A DNA stretch of 64,000 bases, taken from Alphaproteobacteria bacterium. GTDB lineage: Bacteria; Pseudomonadota; Alphaproteobacteria; Rs-D84. The stretch covers positions 62,001 to 126,000 of the forward strand of contig JAFXVM010000016.1 of NCBI GenBank assembly GCA_017524525.1. The letters run 5' to 3'. Shown here piece by piece: positions 42,711-51,901 of the stretch. Positions within the stretch are counted from its first letter, which is position 1, and each line of letters opens with the position of its first letter. A program made the translations under genes and the position numbers. A model generated the notes under the pieces. It did no database searches. It saw only the letters and a program-made list of their open reading frames with translations, and was not told the origin of the DNA.

Positions 42711-43991
42711 ATGCAAGCAACAGCAACATTGAAAAACGCAAACGTTGAATCAATCATGGGGGCTTTTGCGGCCAAAATAGATTCAAGCGCATTTGCAACC
42801 TGGATTGCACCCCTTAAAGCAGAAGTGTGTCAAAAGCGTTTAAACCTTGTTGCGCAAAACCAATTTACCGCCGACTATGTCAAACGAGAATACGGAGAAA
42901 TCCTGAAGGCAATAGCGGCGGATTTTCTTTTGGATTTGAATATTGTTGCAGGGTCCGCTGTTAATAACATAGTGAAATGTGCAAATGATAATGTTGTTTG
43001 TGAATTTATGCCGGTTAAGAAAAATCAAAATGCTAAACAAAATGGTTTCGATAAATTTATCGCTTGCGATGAAAACATGTTCGCAGTCGCAGCATGTAAA
43101 AAAATGGCATTGGGTAATGCTTCGTTTTCTCAGTTGTTTATATATGGTGGCAGTGGCGCAGGGAAATCTATGTTGTTAGATTGTATTTGTGATGCATCTA
43201 CGCAACATATTGTTAAAATGACAGGTGGACAATTCGTCGCTGATTTTGCGCGTTCATTACGTGATAATACAATCTTTTCTTTCAAAGATTATTGTCGCAA
43301 TTGTGATATATTTATGATGGATGATGTATGTGCGTTGGCTGGCAAACGTGCAAGTATGGATGAATTTTTACAATTAATTATGGATTTAAAAAATGCTGGT
43401 AAATCTATTGTGTTAACTGCGAACGCTGCACCTAATGCATTAAATGGGTTTGACAGACGTGTTCAATCTTTGTTTGCATCAGGTTTGGTTGTAGATGTGG
43501 TTGCGCCAAATGCATTTGTTCGTCGTTCTTTGTTGATTCGTAATGGTGTTAAAACTGATGTCGCAGAAGAATTGTCTAAATCTATTGCAGCAGATGGGCA
43601 TTTGGTAGATGGTGTTATTAATAAAATCAAAACATATACAGAATTAATGGGCGAAAGTGTAAATATGGCAGTGGCGTCTCGTTTGTTAGGTGACGTATTG
43701 CAAAAAAACAGAACACCAATTTCTATGGTAAAGGCAATGTGTGAAAAAATGTCTGTTTCTTATGATGAGATTTGTGGTAATTCGCGTGCGCGCCGTCTTG
43801 TACGTGCGCGTCAAATCATGATGGCTGCGTTAAAAAGTGCGACAAATTTGTCTTTGACAGAAATTGGTAATGTTTGTGGTGGACGCGACCATGCCACAGT
43901 GGTTTATGCACTTAATCAAATTGAAAATCAAAAAGGCGTAGATTTGATGTTGAACGCAGAAATAGATGCAATGGTAAAATTGTGCAAATAG
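42711..43991 (+). CDS. dnaA: Chromosomal replication initiator DnaA (divergent)
   Basis: A 426-residue DnaA. Domain I covers about 10-75 (FATWIAPLKAEV and FTADYVKREYGEIL). The AAA+ domain has Walker A GGSGAGKS at 146-153, where most DnaA proteins have GGxGLGKTHL, and Walker B FMMDD ending at D204/D205. The C-terminal DNA-binding domain has the signature GGRDHATVVY at about 390-399. It is shorter than the 450-500 residues common in proteobacteria, with a short domain II. The start has the ribosome binding site AAGGAGC. dnaN is about 11 kb away rather than adjacent. Confidence 0.9.
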   Translation: MQATATLKNANVESIMGAFAAKIDSSAFATWIAPLKAEVCQKRLNLVAQNQFTADYVKREYGEILKAIAADFLLDLNIVAGSAVNNIVKCANDNVVCEFMPVKKNQNAKQNGFDKFIACDENMFAVAACKKMALGNASFSQLFIYGGSGAGKSMLLDCICDASTQHIVKMTGGQFVADFARSLRDNTIFSFKDYCRNCDIFMMDDVCALAGKRASMDEFLQLIMDLKNAGKSIVLTANAAPNALNGFDRRVQSLFASGLVVDVVAPNAFVRRSLLIRNGVKTDVAEELSKSIAADGHLVDGVINKIKTYTELMGESVNMAVASRLLGDVLQKNRTPISMVKAMCEKMSVSYDEICGNSRARRLVRARQIMMAALKSATNLSLTEIGNVCGGRDHATVVYALNQIENQKGVDLMLNAEIDAMVKLCK

Positions 43992-44028
43992 AAAGTTTTC
44001 GTTAAGCGAAAAAAAAGGAGAGAAAAAT

Positions 44029-44055
44029 ACCTGCCGTTTTCGGCGGGTGTTTTTT
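44029..44055 (+). terminator. Terminator after dnaA
   Basis: ACCTGCCG and CGGCGGGT pair around TTTT, followed by a T run. Confidence 0.88.
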
Positions 44056-44160
44056 GCGTCGAAAACGAACGTTTGTGTAGTATTTATATAAATTGAAAAT
44101 CAGTGAGAAAAAAACCTAGATTCCCGGGGTTTTGTTTTTTGGTTTCAACGGGCAAATAGT

Positions 44161-44189
44161 TTGATTTAAACGTTCCTTTGTGTTATACT
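44161..44189 (+). promoter_or_regulatory. Promoter for the secreted protein gene at 44211
   Basis: TTGATT at 44161-44166 and TATACT at 44184-44189, 17-bp spacer. The ribosome binding site GAGGGAG lies before the GTG at 44211. Confidence 0.65.
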
Positions 44190-44210
44190 ATTTACGATAG
44201 AGGGAGTGCC

Positions 44211-45017
44211 GTGAAAAAACTTTGTTTTATCGGTATAATTCTTGCATTAACGTCGAACTTTTGTTTTGGCGATAATTTTCGCATAAATAAACTCGTCCAA
44301 GAAAAACAGCGCAAAATGGAAGAACTCGAAAAATGTATGGGGTCAACCAAGGGATTAAAAATAGCTGGTATATCTACACTTGGTCTAACGGCTGTTGGTG
44401 TTGCTGGTAATGTAATTGAGGCGAAAAAGATAAAAGAATATGATGACAAAATAGAAAGCACTGAAAAAAGCATAGCAAAAACCCAAAAACAAATAGAAAA
44501 AGCGCGTGCAGATTTAGCAAAACAACAAGCAGAGGCTGGGCAAGATAGTTCCCAAATAGTTATGTCTGAGACTGATAAGATTATACAGGAAAAATTGAAA
44601 ACACAAACATTTACAACTGGGGTTGCTAAAAATAAAAACGGTCAGTGCAAAAGTTTTGGCGGTTCTATATCCTTGGAAGATTGTGAAGATTTGCCAAATG
44701 AGACCTGGACTGTCGAAAGTGAAGAAATGTCAACTGGTGGGGTGTCCAGTTGTTCTGTGACCAAAGGTGTTGTTGGACAGGCAGGGGCGCTAAATGATGA
44801 AAGCGATGGGGCTTATTGTTGGTGCAGCATGCTTGGGACAACAGGTACAAATTCAGGTGCATTGTATCTTAGTAATTCTTCTTGGGTGTATATAGGTGAT
44901 TTAGGTAGCAATTGTGGCGCAAAGTGTGCTTATGAATGTGCAACAAAAGTTTTAAATGATAAAGATATTAGAAAAGTTATTATGAACACAGAATGGTTCC
45001 ATAAAATAGATATATAA
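44211..45017 (+). CDS. Secreted coiled-coil, cysteine-rich hypothetical protein
   Basis: A 268-residue protein with a signal peptide (about 1-20, ending CFGD). A hydrophobic glycine-rich stretch (LKIAGISTLGLTAVGVAGNV, about 39-58) is followed by a helical coiled coil (about 62-110) and a C-terminal domain with at least eight cysteines (for example DGAYCWCSMLGT and GAKCAYECATK). It resembles the layout of the secreted protein at 39988. The GTG start follows a good ribosome binding site and promoter. No named family recognised. Confidence 0.65.
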   Translation: MKKLCFIGIILALTSNFCFGDNFRINKLVQEKQRKMEELEKCMGSTKGLKIAGISTLGLTAVGVAGNVIEAKKIKEYDDKIESTEKSIAKTQKQIEKARADLAKQQAEAGQDSSQIVMSETDKIIQEKLKTQTFTTGVAKNKNGQCKSFGGSISLEDCEDLPNETWTVESEEMSTGGVSSCSVTKGVVGQAGALNDESDGAYCWCSMLGTTGTNSGALYLSNSSWVYIGDLGSNCGAKCAYECATKVLNDKDIRKVIMNTEWFHKIDI

Positions 45018-45023
45018 AAAATA

Positions 45024-45049
45024 CCCGCCATTTTCGGCGGGAGTTTTTT
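45024..45049 (+). terminator. Terminator between the secreted protein gene and dnaJ
   Basis: CCCGCC and GGCGGG pair around a short loop, followed by TTTTTT at 45044-45049. The hairpin is very like the one after dnaA. Confidence 0.88.
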
Positions 45050-45051
45050 AT

Positions 45052-46182
45052 TTAAAACCAACCTTTCTTTTCTGTTTTATTGCCAGCGAATTCGTTCAAT
45101 GCTTTCTTTTGTTTTTCGCTTAATTTTTTTGGAATAACAATCCCGATTTCAATATACAAATCGCCAAAGCCACCGCGTCCTGTGGGCATGCCGTGTCCGC
45201 GGACACGCAATTTTTCGCCGACCTGGGTTCCGTTCGGTATCTTTACAGATAATTTTTTATCGTCCAAAGTTTCAATTTCTATTTCACCACCAAGTGCTAG
45301 TGTTGCAAAATCTAAATCTTGGTGCACTAATAAATCGTTACCGATGCGTTCAAATTTTTTGTCTGGACGGATGCGGACATCAATGTAAAAATCGCCGGCT
45401 TCGCCACCGTTCGGGGCGGCTTCGCCCATTCCCGCCATACGCAGACGCGCGCCGTCCATTATGCCTGCGGGAATTTTTACATCCAGTGTGCGTTGTTTAT
45501 TAACTGTGCCTGTGCCGTCACATACGCTGCATTTTTTATCAATCTTTTTACCCAATCCATGACATTCAGGGCAAGGTGTTTCAACTGCGAAAAATCCCTG
45601 ACGCGCGTGGACATAACCTGTTCCACCACAAGTTTTACATGTGGGTGCCGCTTTCCCATCCGCTGTTCCATGACCGTCGCATTTTTCACATTTGACAGCA
45701 CTGGTGAATTTCACGGTATGAGTTGTGCCAAAAAAGGCGTCTTTTAAATCAATAACAACTTCGTCCAGTAAATCACGACCGCGTTGTTGAGCATGTTGAC
45801 TGTTTTCGCCGAATCCGCCACCAAAACCAAAGCCACGCATCGCTTCGCGTAAAATATCTTCCATGCCACCCATGTCGCCACCGCCCATATTGAAATGGAA
45901 AGAGCCATTTCCAAATGGATTGCCGCCCATGCCGGCGCCAGCACTGGCCCCATTGCCCCCGGCAAATGCGGCATCGCCAAAACGGTCGTATGCAGCGCGT
46001 TTTTGAGGGTCTTTTAATATATCAAAGGCATTGTTGACTTCTTTGAATTTTTCTTCGGCACTTTTGTCGCCCGGGTTTTTGTCTGGGTGATATTTCATAA
46101 CTAATTTATGATAGGCTTTTTTTATGTCGGTATCGCTTGCATCGCGTGCAACACCTAAAACTTCATAAGGATTTTTGTTCAT
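45052..46182 (-). CDS. dnaJ: Chaperone protein DnaJ
   Basis: A 376-residue class I J-protein. The J domain has the HPD motif ([10 protein letters not shown], about 32-41). A glycine/phenylalanine-rich region follows (about 75-125). Four CxxCxGxG zinc repeats lie at about 155-215 ([24 protein letters not shown] and CSVCDGTG), then the substrate-binding C-terminal domains. Complete and normal in length. dnaK is not in the window. Confidence 0.95.
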   Translation of the reverse strand: MNKNPYEVLGVARDASDTDIKKAYHKLVMKYHPDKNPGDKSAEEKFKEVNNAFDILKDPQKRAAYDRFGDAAFAGGNGASAGAGMGGNPFGNGSFHFNMGGGDMGGMEDILREAMRGFGFGGGFGENSQHAQQRGRDLLDEVVIDLKDAFFGTTHTVKFTSAVKCEKCDGHGTADGKAAPTCKTCGGTGYVHARQGFFAVETPCPECHGLGKKIDKKCSVCDGTGTVNKQRTLDVKIPAGIMDGARLRMAGMGEAAPNGGEAGDFYIDVRIRPDKKFERIGNDLLVHQDLDFATLALGGEIEIETLDDKKLSVKIPNGTQVGEKLRVRGHGMPTGRGGFGDLYIEIGIVIPKKLSEKQKKALNEFAGNKTEKKGWF

Positions 46183-46351
46183 AATTTTTCCCGTTTAATT
46201 CTTTTTGTATCAAATATATAGGTATATTATATTAAAAATCAAGTATATAAAAATACTATTTTTTTGCAGTTTTTTGGGAAAGGGGTTATAGTTTCGCTTG
46301 CTAAAATTTTAAAAATGTTATAATAATGTTGTGTTAAAAATGGGAAAGACG

Positions 46352-48316
46352 ATGAACAAATATGATGCTTCGGATATTCAGGTGTTGGAAGGTTTGGAAC
46401 CTGTACGGTTGCGACCGGGTATGTATATTGGTGGAACAGATGAAAAGGCTTGGCACCATTTACCAGTTGAAATTATGGACAATTCTATTGACGAAGCGGT
46501 TGCAGGATTCGCAAAGAAAATAGTTGTGAATTTAATTGATTCTAAAACGATTGAAATTACTGATGATGGACGCGGAATACCAGTTGATGAACATCCTAAA
46601 TATCCCGGAAAATCTGCATTGGAAGTTATTTTAACAACTTTGCATTCGGGCGGAAAATTTAATAATAATGTATACAAAACCAGTGGCGGATTGCATGGGG
46701 TCGGCAGTGCTGTGGTTAATGCTTTGTCTTCAAATATGGATGTGACCATTTCCAGAGACGGTTTTGAATGGCAACAGACTTTTTCTCGGGGAAAAGCAAC
46801 CAGCCCAATTATCAAAGGGAATCCTACTAAGGCACATGGGACAAGAATTAAATTTACTTTGGATGATGAAATATTTGGTGAAAGTGCCGTTTTTAAACCA
46901 ATCAAAATTTATCGTATGGCACGTGCTAAATCTTTCTTGTCGCGTGGGGTAAAGATTGAATGGCATTGTAATCCAGCGCTGCTTACCGAAGATATGAATA
47001 TAGAGGCAGATAAAGTATTTTATTATCCAAATGGAGTTGCTGATTTTATCGCAGAAAAAACTGAATCTAAGCCGCGTATTTTGCCAAAGACTTTCAGTGG
47101 CTCTATTGATTTTCCTGATGATAGTGGGCGCGTAGAGTGGGCGTTAACTGTGTTGACAGATGAAAATGGTGCTGCATCAGATGATGGTTTTTTTGCATCA
47201 TATTGTAATACGATTGCGACAATTGATGGTGGTACACATGAAAATGGGTTCAAGGCTGCTATTACAAAGGGATTAAAGGCTTATGGTGAAAAAGTGAATA
47301 ACAAAGCGGCGGCGTCCATTATTAGTGAAGATGTGTTTGATTCAGTTGCTGCTATTGTTTCTGTGTTCTATAAAACTCCGCAATTTTTGGGACAAACCAA
47401 AGAAAAATTGTCTAATCCTGAAATAGCCAGATATACAGAAAACGCTTTGCGTGATCCGTGGGAAATGTTTTTGGCGTCTGACCCAAAAACCGCGAATGCA
47501 TTATTAGATTTTGTTGTGAATTTGGCTAATGCACGTATAAAAACGAAGCAAGTCAAAGATGTTGCACGTAAAACGCCAACAAAAAGGGTTCGTATGCCTT
47601 CGAAATTGGCAGATTGTTCAAAACATGGTATAGAGGGAACAGAATTATTTATTGTCGAGGGTGAATCTGCTGGTGGAACCGCCAAGCAGGCGCGCGATAG
47701 GGCAACCCAAGCAATTATGCCTTTGCGTGGCAAGGTATTAAATGTTTTGTCTAATTCTGATGAACGATTTAGTGCTAATAAAGAATTAAATGATTTGATT
47801 GATATTATTGGTGCTGGTACTGTCAAAGATTGGAATGATGATAAATTAAGATATGAAAAAATTATTGTGATGACTGATGCTGATGTGGACGGCAGTCATA
47901 TTGCTTCACTTTTGATGGCGTTTTTTTATCAATATATGCCGCAATTAATTTATGGGGGGCATTTATATTTATCTTGTCCGCCACTTTATAAACTTACTTG
48001 TGGAACCGAATCGATTTATGTTGATACTGATGAAGAATTAGAAGAATTAAAGACTGGCAAATATAAAAATAAGAAAGTTGAAATTTCTCGATTCAAAGGG
48101 CTGGGGGAAATGATGCCAAATCAATTAAAAGAAACGACTATGTCGCCAAAGACGCGTCGCCTTATTCGTGTTGATTTGCCACCTAAGACTGAAGATGGTC
48201 AAGAAGACACAGAAAAAACAAAAACGTTGGTTAATGATTTGATGGGTAAAAAACCTGAATTTAGATTCAAATTTATTACTGAACATGCTCAGTTCGTAAA
48301 AGATTTGTTCGTTTAA
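46352..48316 (+). CDS. parE: DNA topoisomerase IV subunit B (ParE)
   Basis: A 654-residue type IIA topoisomerase ATPase subunit. The GHKL domain has EIMDNSIDEAVAG, DDGRGIPVD and TSGGLHGVGSAVVNAL. The TOPRIM domain has FIVEGESAGGTAKQARDR and the acidic DADVDGSHI. The length lacks the GyrB-specific insertion, and the N-terminus (DIQVLEGLEPVRLRPGMYIGG) is ParE-like. A TATAAT at 46319-46324 lies seven bases before a GTG at 46331. I prefer the ATG at 46352 because GGGAAAG precedes it; starts at 46331 or 46340 are possible. Confidence 0.9.
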   Translation: MNKYDASDIQVLEGLEPVRLRPGMYIGGTDEKAWHHLPVEIMDNSIDEAVAGFAKKIVVNLIDSKTIEITDDGRGIPVDEHPKYPGKSALEVILTTLHSGGKFNNNVYKTSGGLHGVGSAVVNALSSNMDVTISRDGFEWQQTFSRGKATSPIIKGNPTKAHGTRIKFTLDDEIFGESAVFKPIKIYRMARAKSFLSRGVKIEWHCNPALLTEDMNIEADKVFYYPNGVADFIAEKTESKPRILPKTFSGSIDFPDDSGRVEWALTVLTDENGAASDDGFFASYCNTIATIDGGTHENGFKAAITKGLKAYGEKVNNKAAASIISEDVFDSVAAIVSVFYKTPQFLGQTKEKLSNPEIARYTENALRDPWEMFLASDPKTANALLDFVVNLANARIKTKQVKDVARKTPTKRVRMPSKLADCSKHGIEGTELFIVEGESAGGTAKQARDRATQAIMPLRGKVLNVLSNSDERFSANKELNDLIDIIGAGTVKDWNDDKLRYEKIIVMTDADVDGSHIASLLMAFFYQYMPQLIYGGHLYLSCPPLYKLTCGTESIYVDTDEELEELKTGKYKNKKVEISRFKGLGEMMPNQLKETTMSPKTRRLIRVDLPPKTEDGQEDTEKTKTLVNDLMGKKPEFRFKFITEHAQFVKDLFV

Positions 48317-48342
48317 AAAAACGCCTTTATGGCGTTTTTTTT
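48315..48342 (+). terminator. Terminator overlapping the parE stop codon
   Basis: AAAAAACGCC and GGCGTTTTTTTT pair around TTTAT. The stem begins inside the TAA stop. Confidence 0.9.
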
Positions 48343-48356
48343 ATTTGATGCAGTAG

Positions 48357-48956
48357 TTATTTTATTTTCTTTAATTTTTGTGCAAATGTTATTGTGTATT
48401 GAAACGCGCTCCAAACAGAAGCAACCAATGCAGCCCACAAACCAATAATGCCAATTTTTGGTAATGCGTAAATCAAATAGAATATTGCACGATTAGTTGT
48501 GTCTGTAGTGACGGTAGCGAACACAGCAAACCACAATAAAAATGCAGCAATCGCAATCATTTGCAAAGTAGTTTTTATTTTACCCATTGAAAAGCGTGCT
48601 TTTGGTACAGGCATTTCTATTTTTTGTGTGCCTAAAAATTCACGCAGCCCGCTGATGTATAATTCGCGTGCAATCATAAATATCACAGGAATTACAATAA
48701 ACCAAACTGGTGTCATTAATGTTAACATAATCAAAGTATTGCACACTAATAATTTATCACCTATGTGGTCTAAAACCCCCCCGAGTTTAGAACAACATTT
48801 ATATTTGCGAGCCAAATATCCGTCAAACCAATCAGACACAGCACCCAATGCAAACAATATAAATGTTAACCATGGTCGATTAAGCATGATTGTAAATATA
48901 ATCGCAAATGCAGTTAATATGCGAAACACAGATAAAAAATTAACAAAAAATTTCAT
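48357..48956 (-). CDS. pgsA: CDP-diacylglycerol-glycerol-3-phosphate 3-phosphatidyltransferase PgsA
   Basis: A 199-residue membrane enzyme making phosphatidylglycerol phosphate. The full CDP-alcohol phosphotransferase motif DGx2ARx8Gx3Dx3D is visible, beginning at DGYLARKYKC and ending at GVLDHIGD (about 45-67). About five or six transmembrane segments are predicted. The start at 48956 has the ribosome binding site AAAGGAG; the longer frame to 49040 would run into uvrC. Alphaproteobacterial synthases such as PssA share the motif, but PgsA fits best. Confidence 0.86.
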   Translation of the reverse strand: MKFFVNFLSVFRILTAFAIIFTIMLNRPWLTFILFALGAVSDWFDGYLARKYKCCSKLGGVLDHIGDKLLVCNTLIMLTLMTPVWFIVIPVIFMIARELYISGLREFLGTQKIEMPVPKARFSMGKIKTTLQMIAIAAFLLWFAVFATVTTDTTNRAIFYLIYALPKIGIIGLWAALVASVWSAFQYTITFAQKLKKIK

Positions 48957-48984
48957 ATTTTTCTCCTTTGTATTTATATGTACA

Positions 48985-50412
48985 TTATAACATTTCTGAA
49001 TGAAAATATTTATATATTTTTTCTGCTGCTGATTTCCCAAGTCCTGGAACGCGGGATAAAGATTTTAAATCTGCATCCATAATGGCGTGTACAGAACCGT
49101 AATGTTGTAATAGTTGTTTTTTTCGAATCGGACCTATACCTTCGATTTCGTCAAGAACAGAAGCCGTCAATTGTTTTGCGCGCACAGAGCGATGATAAGT
49201 TATAACAAATCTGTGTGCTTCGTCACGAACTGTTCGTAGAAGCAAAAACAAAGGCGAATCTTTGGGTATTGTTCTGTTTGTCGAACCATCGGGCATTATA
49301 AAGTGTTCATCTCCATTTCGAACGACACCTTTGGTGACACCAAATACTGGTATGCGTCCGTTTGAAACTTTCATTGCAATATTCCATTGGGCAGGACCGC
49401 CATCTACGATGATTAAATCAAGTTGCGGGATATCTTTGATAGCACGGTTTACAAATTCTTCCATCATGGCGATATCGTTTCCTGCACGTGACAAATCATG
49501 CAATTTAAAATGACGATACGAAGATTTTATAAAACCTTCGTGACCAAATGCTATCATTGCGCCAACTGGATGTTTCCCAAAAAGGTGTGAATTATCAAAA
49601 ACACCAACACAATTTAATTTTAACCCCAACAAATCTTCAAGTTCTGTGACGTTTTTATCCCATTGTAAATTTGGTATGTATGTTTGATTTTGTCGAATTC
49701 CGCGATTCGTCGTCGTTGTTAATGCGATAATTTTATCACGTATAATTGCTGCATTTTCATAATCTGTTTTGTCTGAAAAATTTTTCATCAATTTTGTTAA
49801 ATCTGCGATTATTGGTTCGCTGTCCCCGGTTAAAATTTTGCGCGCCAAAGCAACGTTTTTATCATAGTCTTTTTGCGGAATACAGCAGGGGGCACTGCAA
49901 CGTCCAATTTGATACAAAAGGCATGGACGACTGCGGTTTTTCATAAAAGTATCATTGCATGTGCGTAGTTTACATACGCGCTGAATAGTTTTTATTGTGT
50001 CGTTTAAAGCAGATACAGACGGATAAGGCCCAAACACATCTTTTTTTTGGGATATTTTTCCGCGAAATTTTAAAAGTCTTGGGTATTTGTGTTTTGTTAA
50101 TGCTAGCATTGGGTACATTTTCCCATCTGTTAACATTATATTGTATTTTGGTTTAGATGTTTTAATAAGTTTTTGTTCCAGAATTAATGCATCTTGTTCG
50201 TTAGCGGTTGTTTCCCATTCTACGCGTTTTACCAAAAGTCGCATGACCTGTTTATGGTTTTCTAGTTTGGAAATATCAACATATTGACGTAATCGGTTAA
50301 GTAAGTTTTTTGCTTTGCCGACATACAATAAATTACCTTCGCCGTCGTACATTTTGTATATTCCGGGCGACAAAGGTGCGTTTTCTATTAAATCCTTAAA
50401 TTGAATATTCAT
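48985..50412 (-). CDS. uvrC: Excinuclease ABC subunit C, compact form
   Basis: A 475-residue UvrC. The GIY-YIG nuclease domain is at the N-terminus (GIYKMYDGEGNLLYVGKAK, about 18-36), four cysteines follow near 147-175, and the UVR motif lies around residue 208. The RNase H-like nuclease domain follows (VGVFDNSH and DLIIVDGGPAQW), then a C-terminal (HhH)2 domain (EIEGIGPIRKK, then VPGLGKSAAEKI). Usual length is 590-620; about 120 residues between the UVR motif and the RNase H-like domain are missing, with no frameshift seen. Both nuclease domains remain. Confidence 0.9.
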   Translation of the reverse strand: MNIQFKDLIENAPLSPGIYKMYDGEGNLLYVGKAKNLLNRLRQYVDISKLENHKQVMRLLVKRVEWETTANEQDALILEQKLIKTSKPKYNIMLTDGKMYPMLALTKHKYPRLLKFRGKISQKKDVFGPYPSVSALNDTIKTIQRVCKLRTCNDTFMKNRSRPCLLYQIGRCSAPCCIPQKDYDKNVALARKILTGDSEPIIADLTKLMKNFSDKTDYENAAIIRDKIIALTTTTNRGIRQNQTYIPNLQWDKNVTELEDLLGLKLNCVGVFDNSHLFGKHPVGAMIAFGHEGFIKSSYRHFKLHDLSRAGNDIAMMEEFVNRAIKDIPQLDLIIVDGGPAQWNIAMKVSNGRIPVFGVTKGVVRNGDEHFIMPDGSTNRTIPKDSPLFLLLRTVRDEAHRFVITYHRSVRAKQLTASVLDEIEGIGPIRKKQLLQHYGSVHAIMDADLKSLSRVPGLGKSAAEKIYKYFHSEML

Positions 50413-50461
50413 AAATTATATGATATTATATAAATTATAAAAATCAAATAGAGGTGTAAAA

Positions 50462-50923
50462 ATGAGACAAGAATCAGGTCGTTCAATGATTGAAATGGTT
50501 GGTGTGTTGGCTATAATGGGAATGTTAACAGCAACCGCGTTTGCGTTGATTTCTTTGGGAATTAATAGACAAAAACAAGCCCGTGTGGTTGATGATGTTG
50601 TGACAATAGTGTCTGGCGTAAGAAGCCTTTTGGGAGACTATGATGATTTTTCTAATATTGATAATGCTACAATTTTTGGCGCAATATCAGTTAGTAATAA
50701 AAACCCGTATGGTGGAACTTATGAATTAGCGGTTGATAATTCAAATACTCGTCAATTCATTGTGAAAATTAACGGGTTGTCTAAAAGTGATTGTGAAGCA
50801 TTAAAAACAAAAGCGTGGGCGGATTCTGTGGGGTATATTTCTTCTGACCACAAAGAAAGTGGCGCTTCGGCGAATTGTGTTGATGGAAACGAAAATGTTG
50901 TTTCCATTGTGTATGGCGAATAA
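50462..50923 (+). CDS. Type IV prepilin-like protein
   Basis: A 153-residue protein with a prepilin leader: after ESG, processing would release RSMIEMVGVLAIMGM, in which glutamate is at +5 and a hydrophobic helix follows to about residue 30. Two cysteines near the C-terminus (C110 and C140) could form the pilin D-region disulfide. It probably encodes the pilin used with the PilN secretin and TcpQ-like protein at 36-39 kb, although it is unlinked. Ribosome binding site: GAGGTG. Confidence 0.8.
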   Translation: MRQESGRSMIEMVGVLAIMGMLTATAFALISLGINRQKQARVVDDVVTIVSGVRSLLGDYDDFSNIDNATIFGAISVSNKNPYGGTYELAVDNSNTRQFIVKINGLSKSDCEALKTKAWADSVGYISSDHKESGASANCVDGNENVVSIVYGE

Positions 50924-50927
50924 ATAT

Positions 50928-51890
50928 ATGGCAGAATTTATTACAATTTCTAGTGTGGAATCAGGAACGCGGCTTTTGCGATGGTTCTTGCGACATTATC
51001 CTGGTATGGCACAGCGAGATTTTTATAAACTTTGTCGTGGTGGCCAAATAAGAATTAATTCTTCGCGGTGCAAAGGTATGGAAATTTTAACAGAAGGTGA
51101 TACTGTCCGTATTCCGCCAACTTTGCAATCGTATCAAGATGTGAAAAAAACAGAAACCGGAGAAAAGTATTCTTTGGTTGATTTAGAAAAATTACGCAAG
51201 TGCATAATTTATAATGATGCAGATATTGTGGTGTTTAATAAACCTGCAGGACTGGCAGTACAGGGCGGAACAGGAATAAAGAAATCTGTTGATAAAATGG
51301 CGGCGGCGCTGTTTCCTTATGATAAAATTTCTTTGGTTCATAGAATAGACCGAGAAACCAGTGGATTATTAGTCGTTGCAAAAAATCAAAAGGCTGCCCA
51401 GAATTTATCCGCCCAATTTCAAAGCAAAACAGCACACAAAGAATATTTAGCGTTGCTTCAAGGAACTGTCGCACAAAAATCAGGAATCATAGATAATTTT
51501 GTTGCCAAAGGTCAGGTTTTTGAAGATTCTGCAAAAATACCTGATGGGGTTGTGGCACAAAGGGCTGTCACGGAATACAAAGTTTTAAGTGAAGCGTCAG
51601 GATTATTGTCATGGGTTTTGTTTAAGCCAAAAACTGGCAGAACACATCAATTAAGGCTGCATAGCGCGTTTTCGCTGCATGCGCCAATCATAGGCGATGA
51701 TTTATATGGTAATCGTCGCGATATGGCAGACGAAGTATTAGGGTCGGTGTTGCATACAAAAAAATTATTTTTATTTGCATATCGAATAACTTTCAGGCAT
51801 CCTAGGGATAACAAAGAAATAACGTTGTCTGCAAATGTCCCAGATTTTATGCAATCTGTTATAAAGTTTTTGGAATTGCAGATACCATAA
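50928..51890 (+). CDS. RluC/RluD-family 23S rRNA pseudouridine synthase
   Basis: A 320-residue RluA-superfamily enzyme. An N-terminal S4 RNA-binding domain (about 8-60; LCRGGQIRINSSRCKG) is followed by the catalytic domain with the aspartate motif HRIDRETSGLLVVAK (about 139-153) and GRTHQLRLHSA. It most resembles RluC, which modifies 23S rRNA. The ATG at 50928 lies just after the prepilin stop; an in-frame ATG at 50916 overlaps the prepilin gene. Confidence 0.88.
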   Translation: MAEFITISSVESGTRLLRWFLRHYPGMAQRDFYKLCRGGQIRINSSRCKGMEILTEGDTVRIPPTLQSYQDVKKTETGEKYSLVDLEKLRKCIIYNDADIVVFNKPAGLAVQGGTGIKKSVDKMAAALFPYDKISLVHRIDRETSGLLVVAKNQKAAQNLSAQFQSKTAHKEYLALLQGTVAQKSGIIDNFVAKGQVFEDSAKIPDGVVAQRAVTEYKVLSEASGLLSWVLFKPKTGRTHQLRLHSAFSLHAPIIGDDLYGNRRDMADEVLGSVLHTKKLFLFAYRITFRHPRDNKEITLSANVPDFMQSVIKFLELQIP

Positions 51891-51901
51891 AGGTAAAGAA
51901 T

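Noticed and set aside
48957..49040. N-terminal extension of PgsA
   Set aside because: It overlaps the end of uvrC; the internal ATG at 48956 has a strong ribosome binding site.
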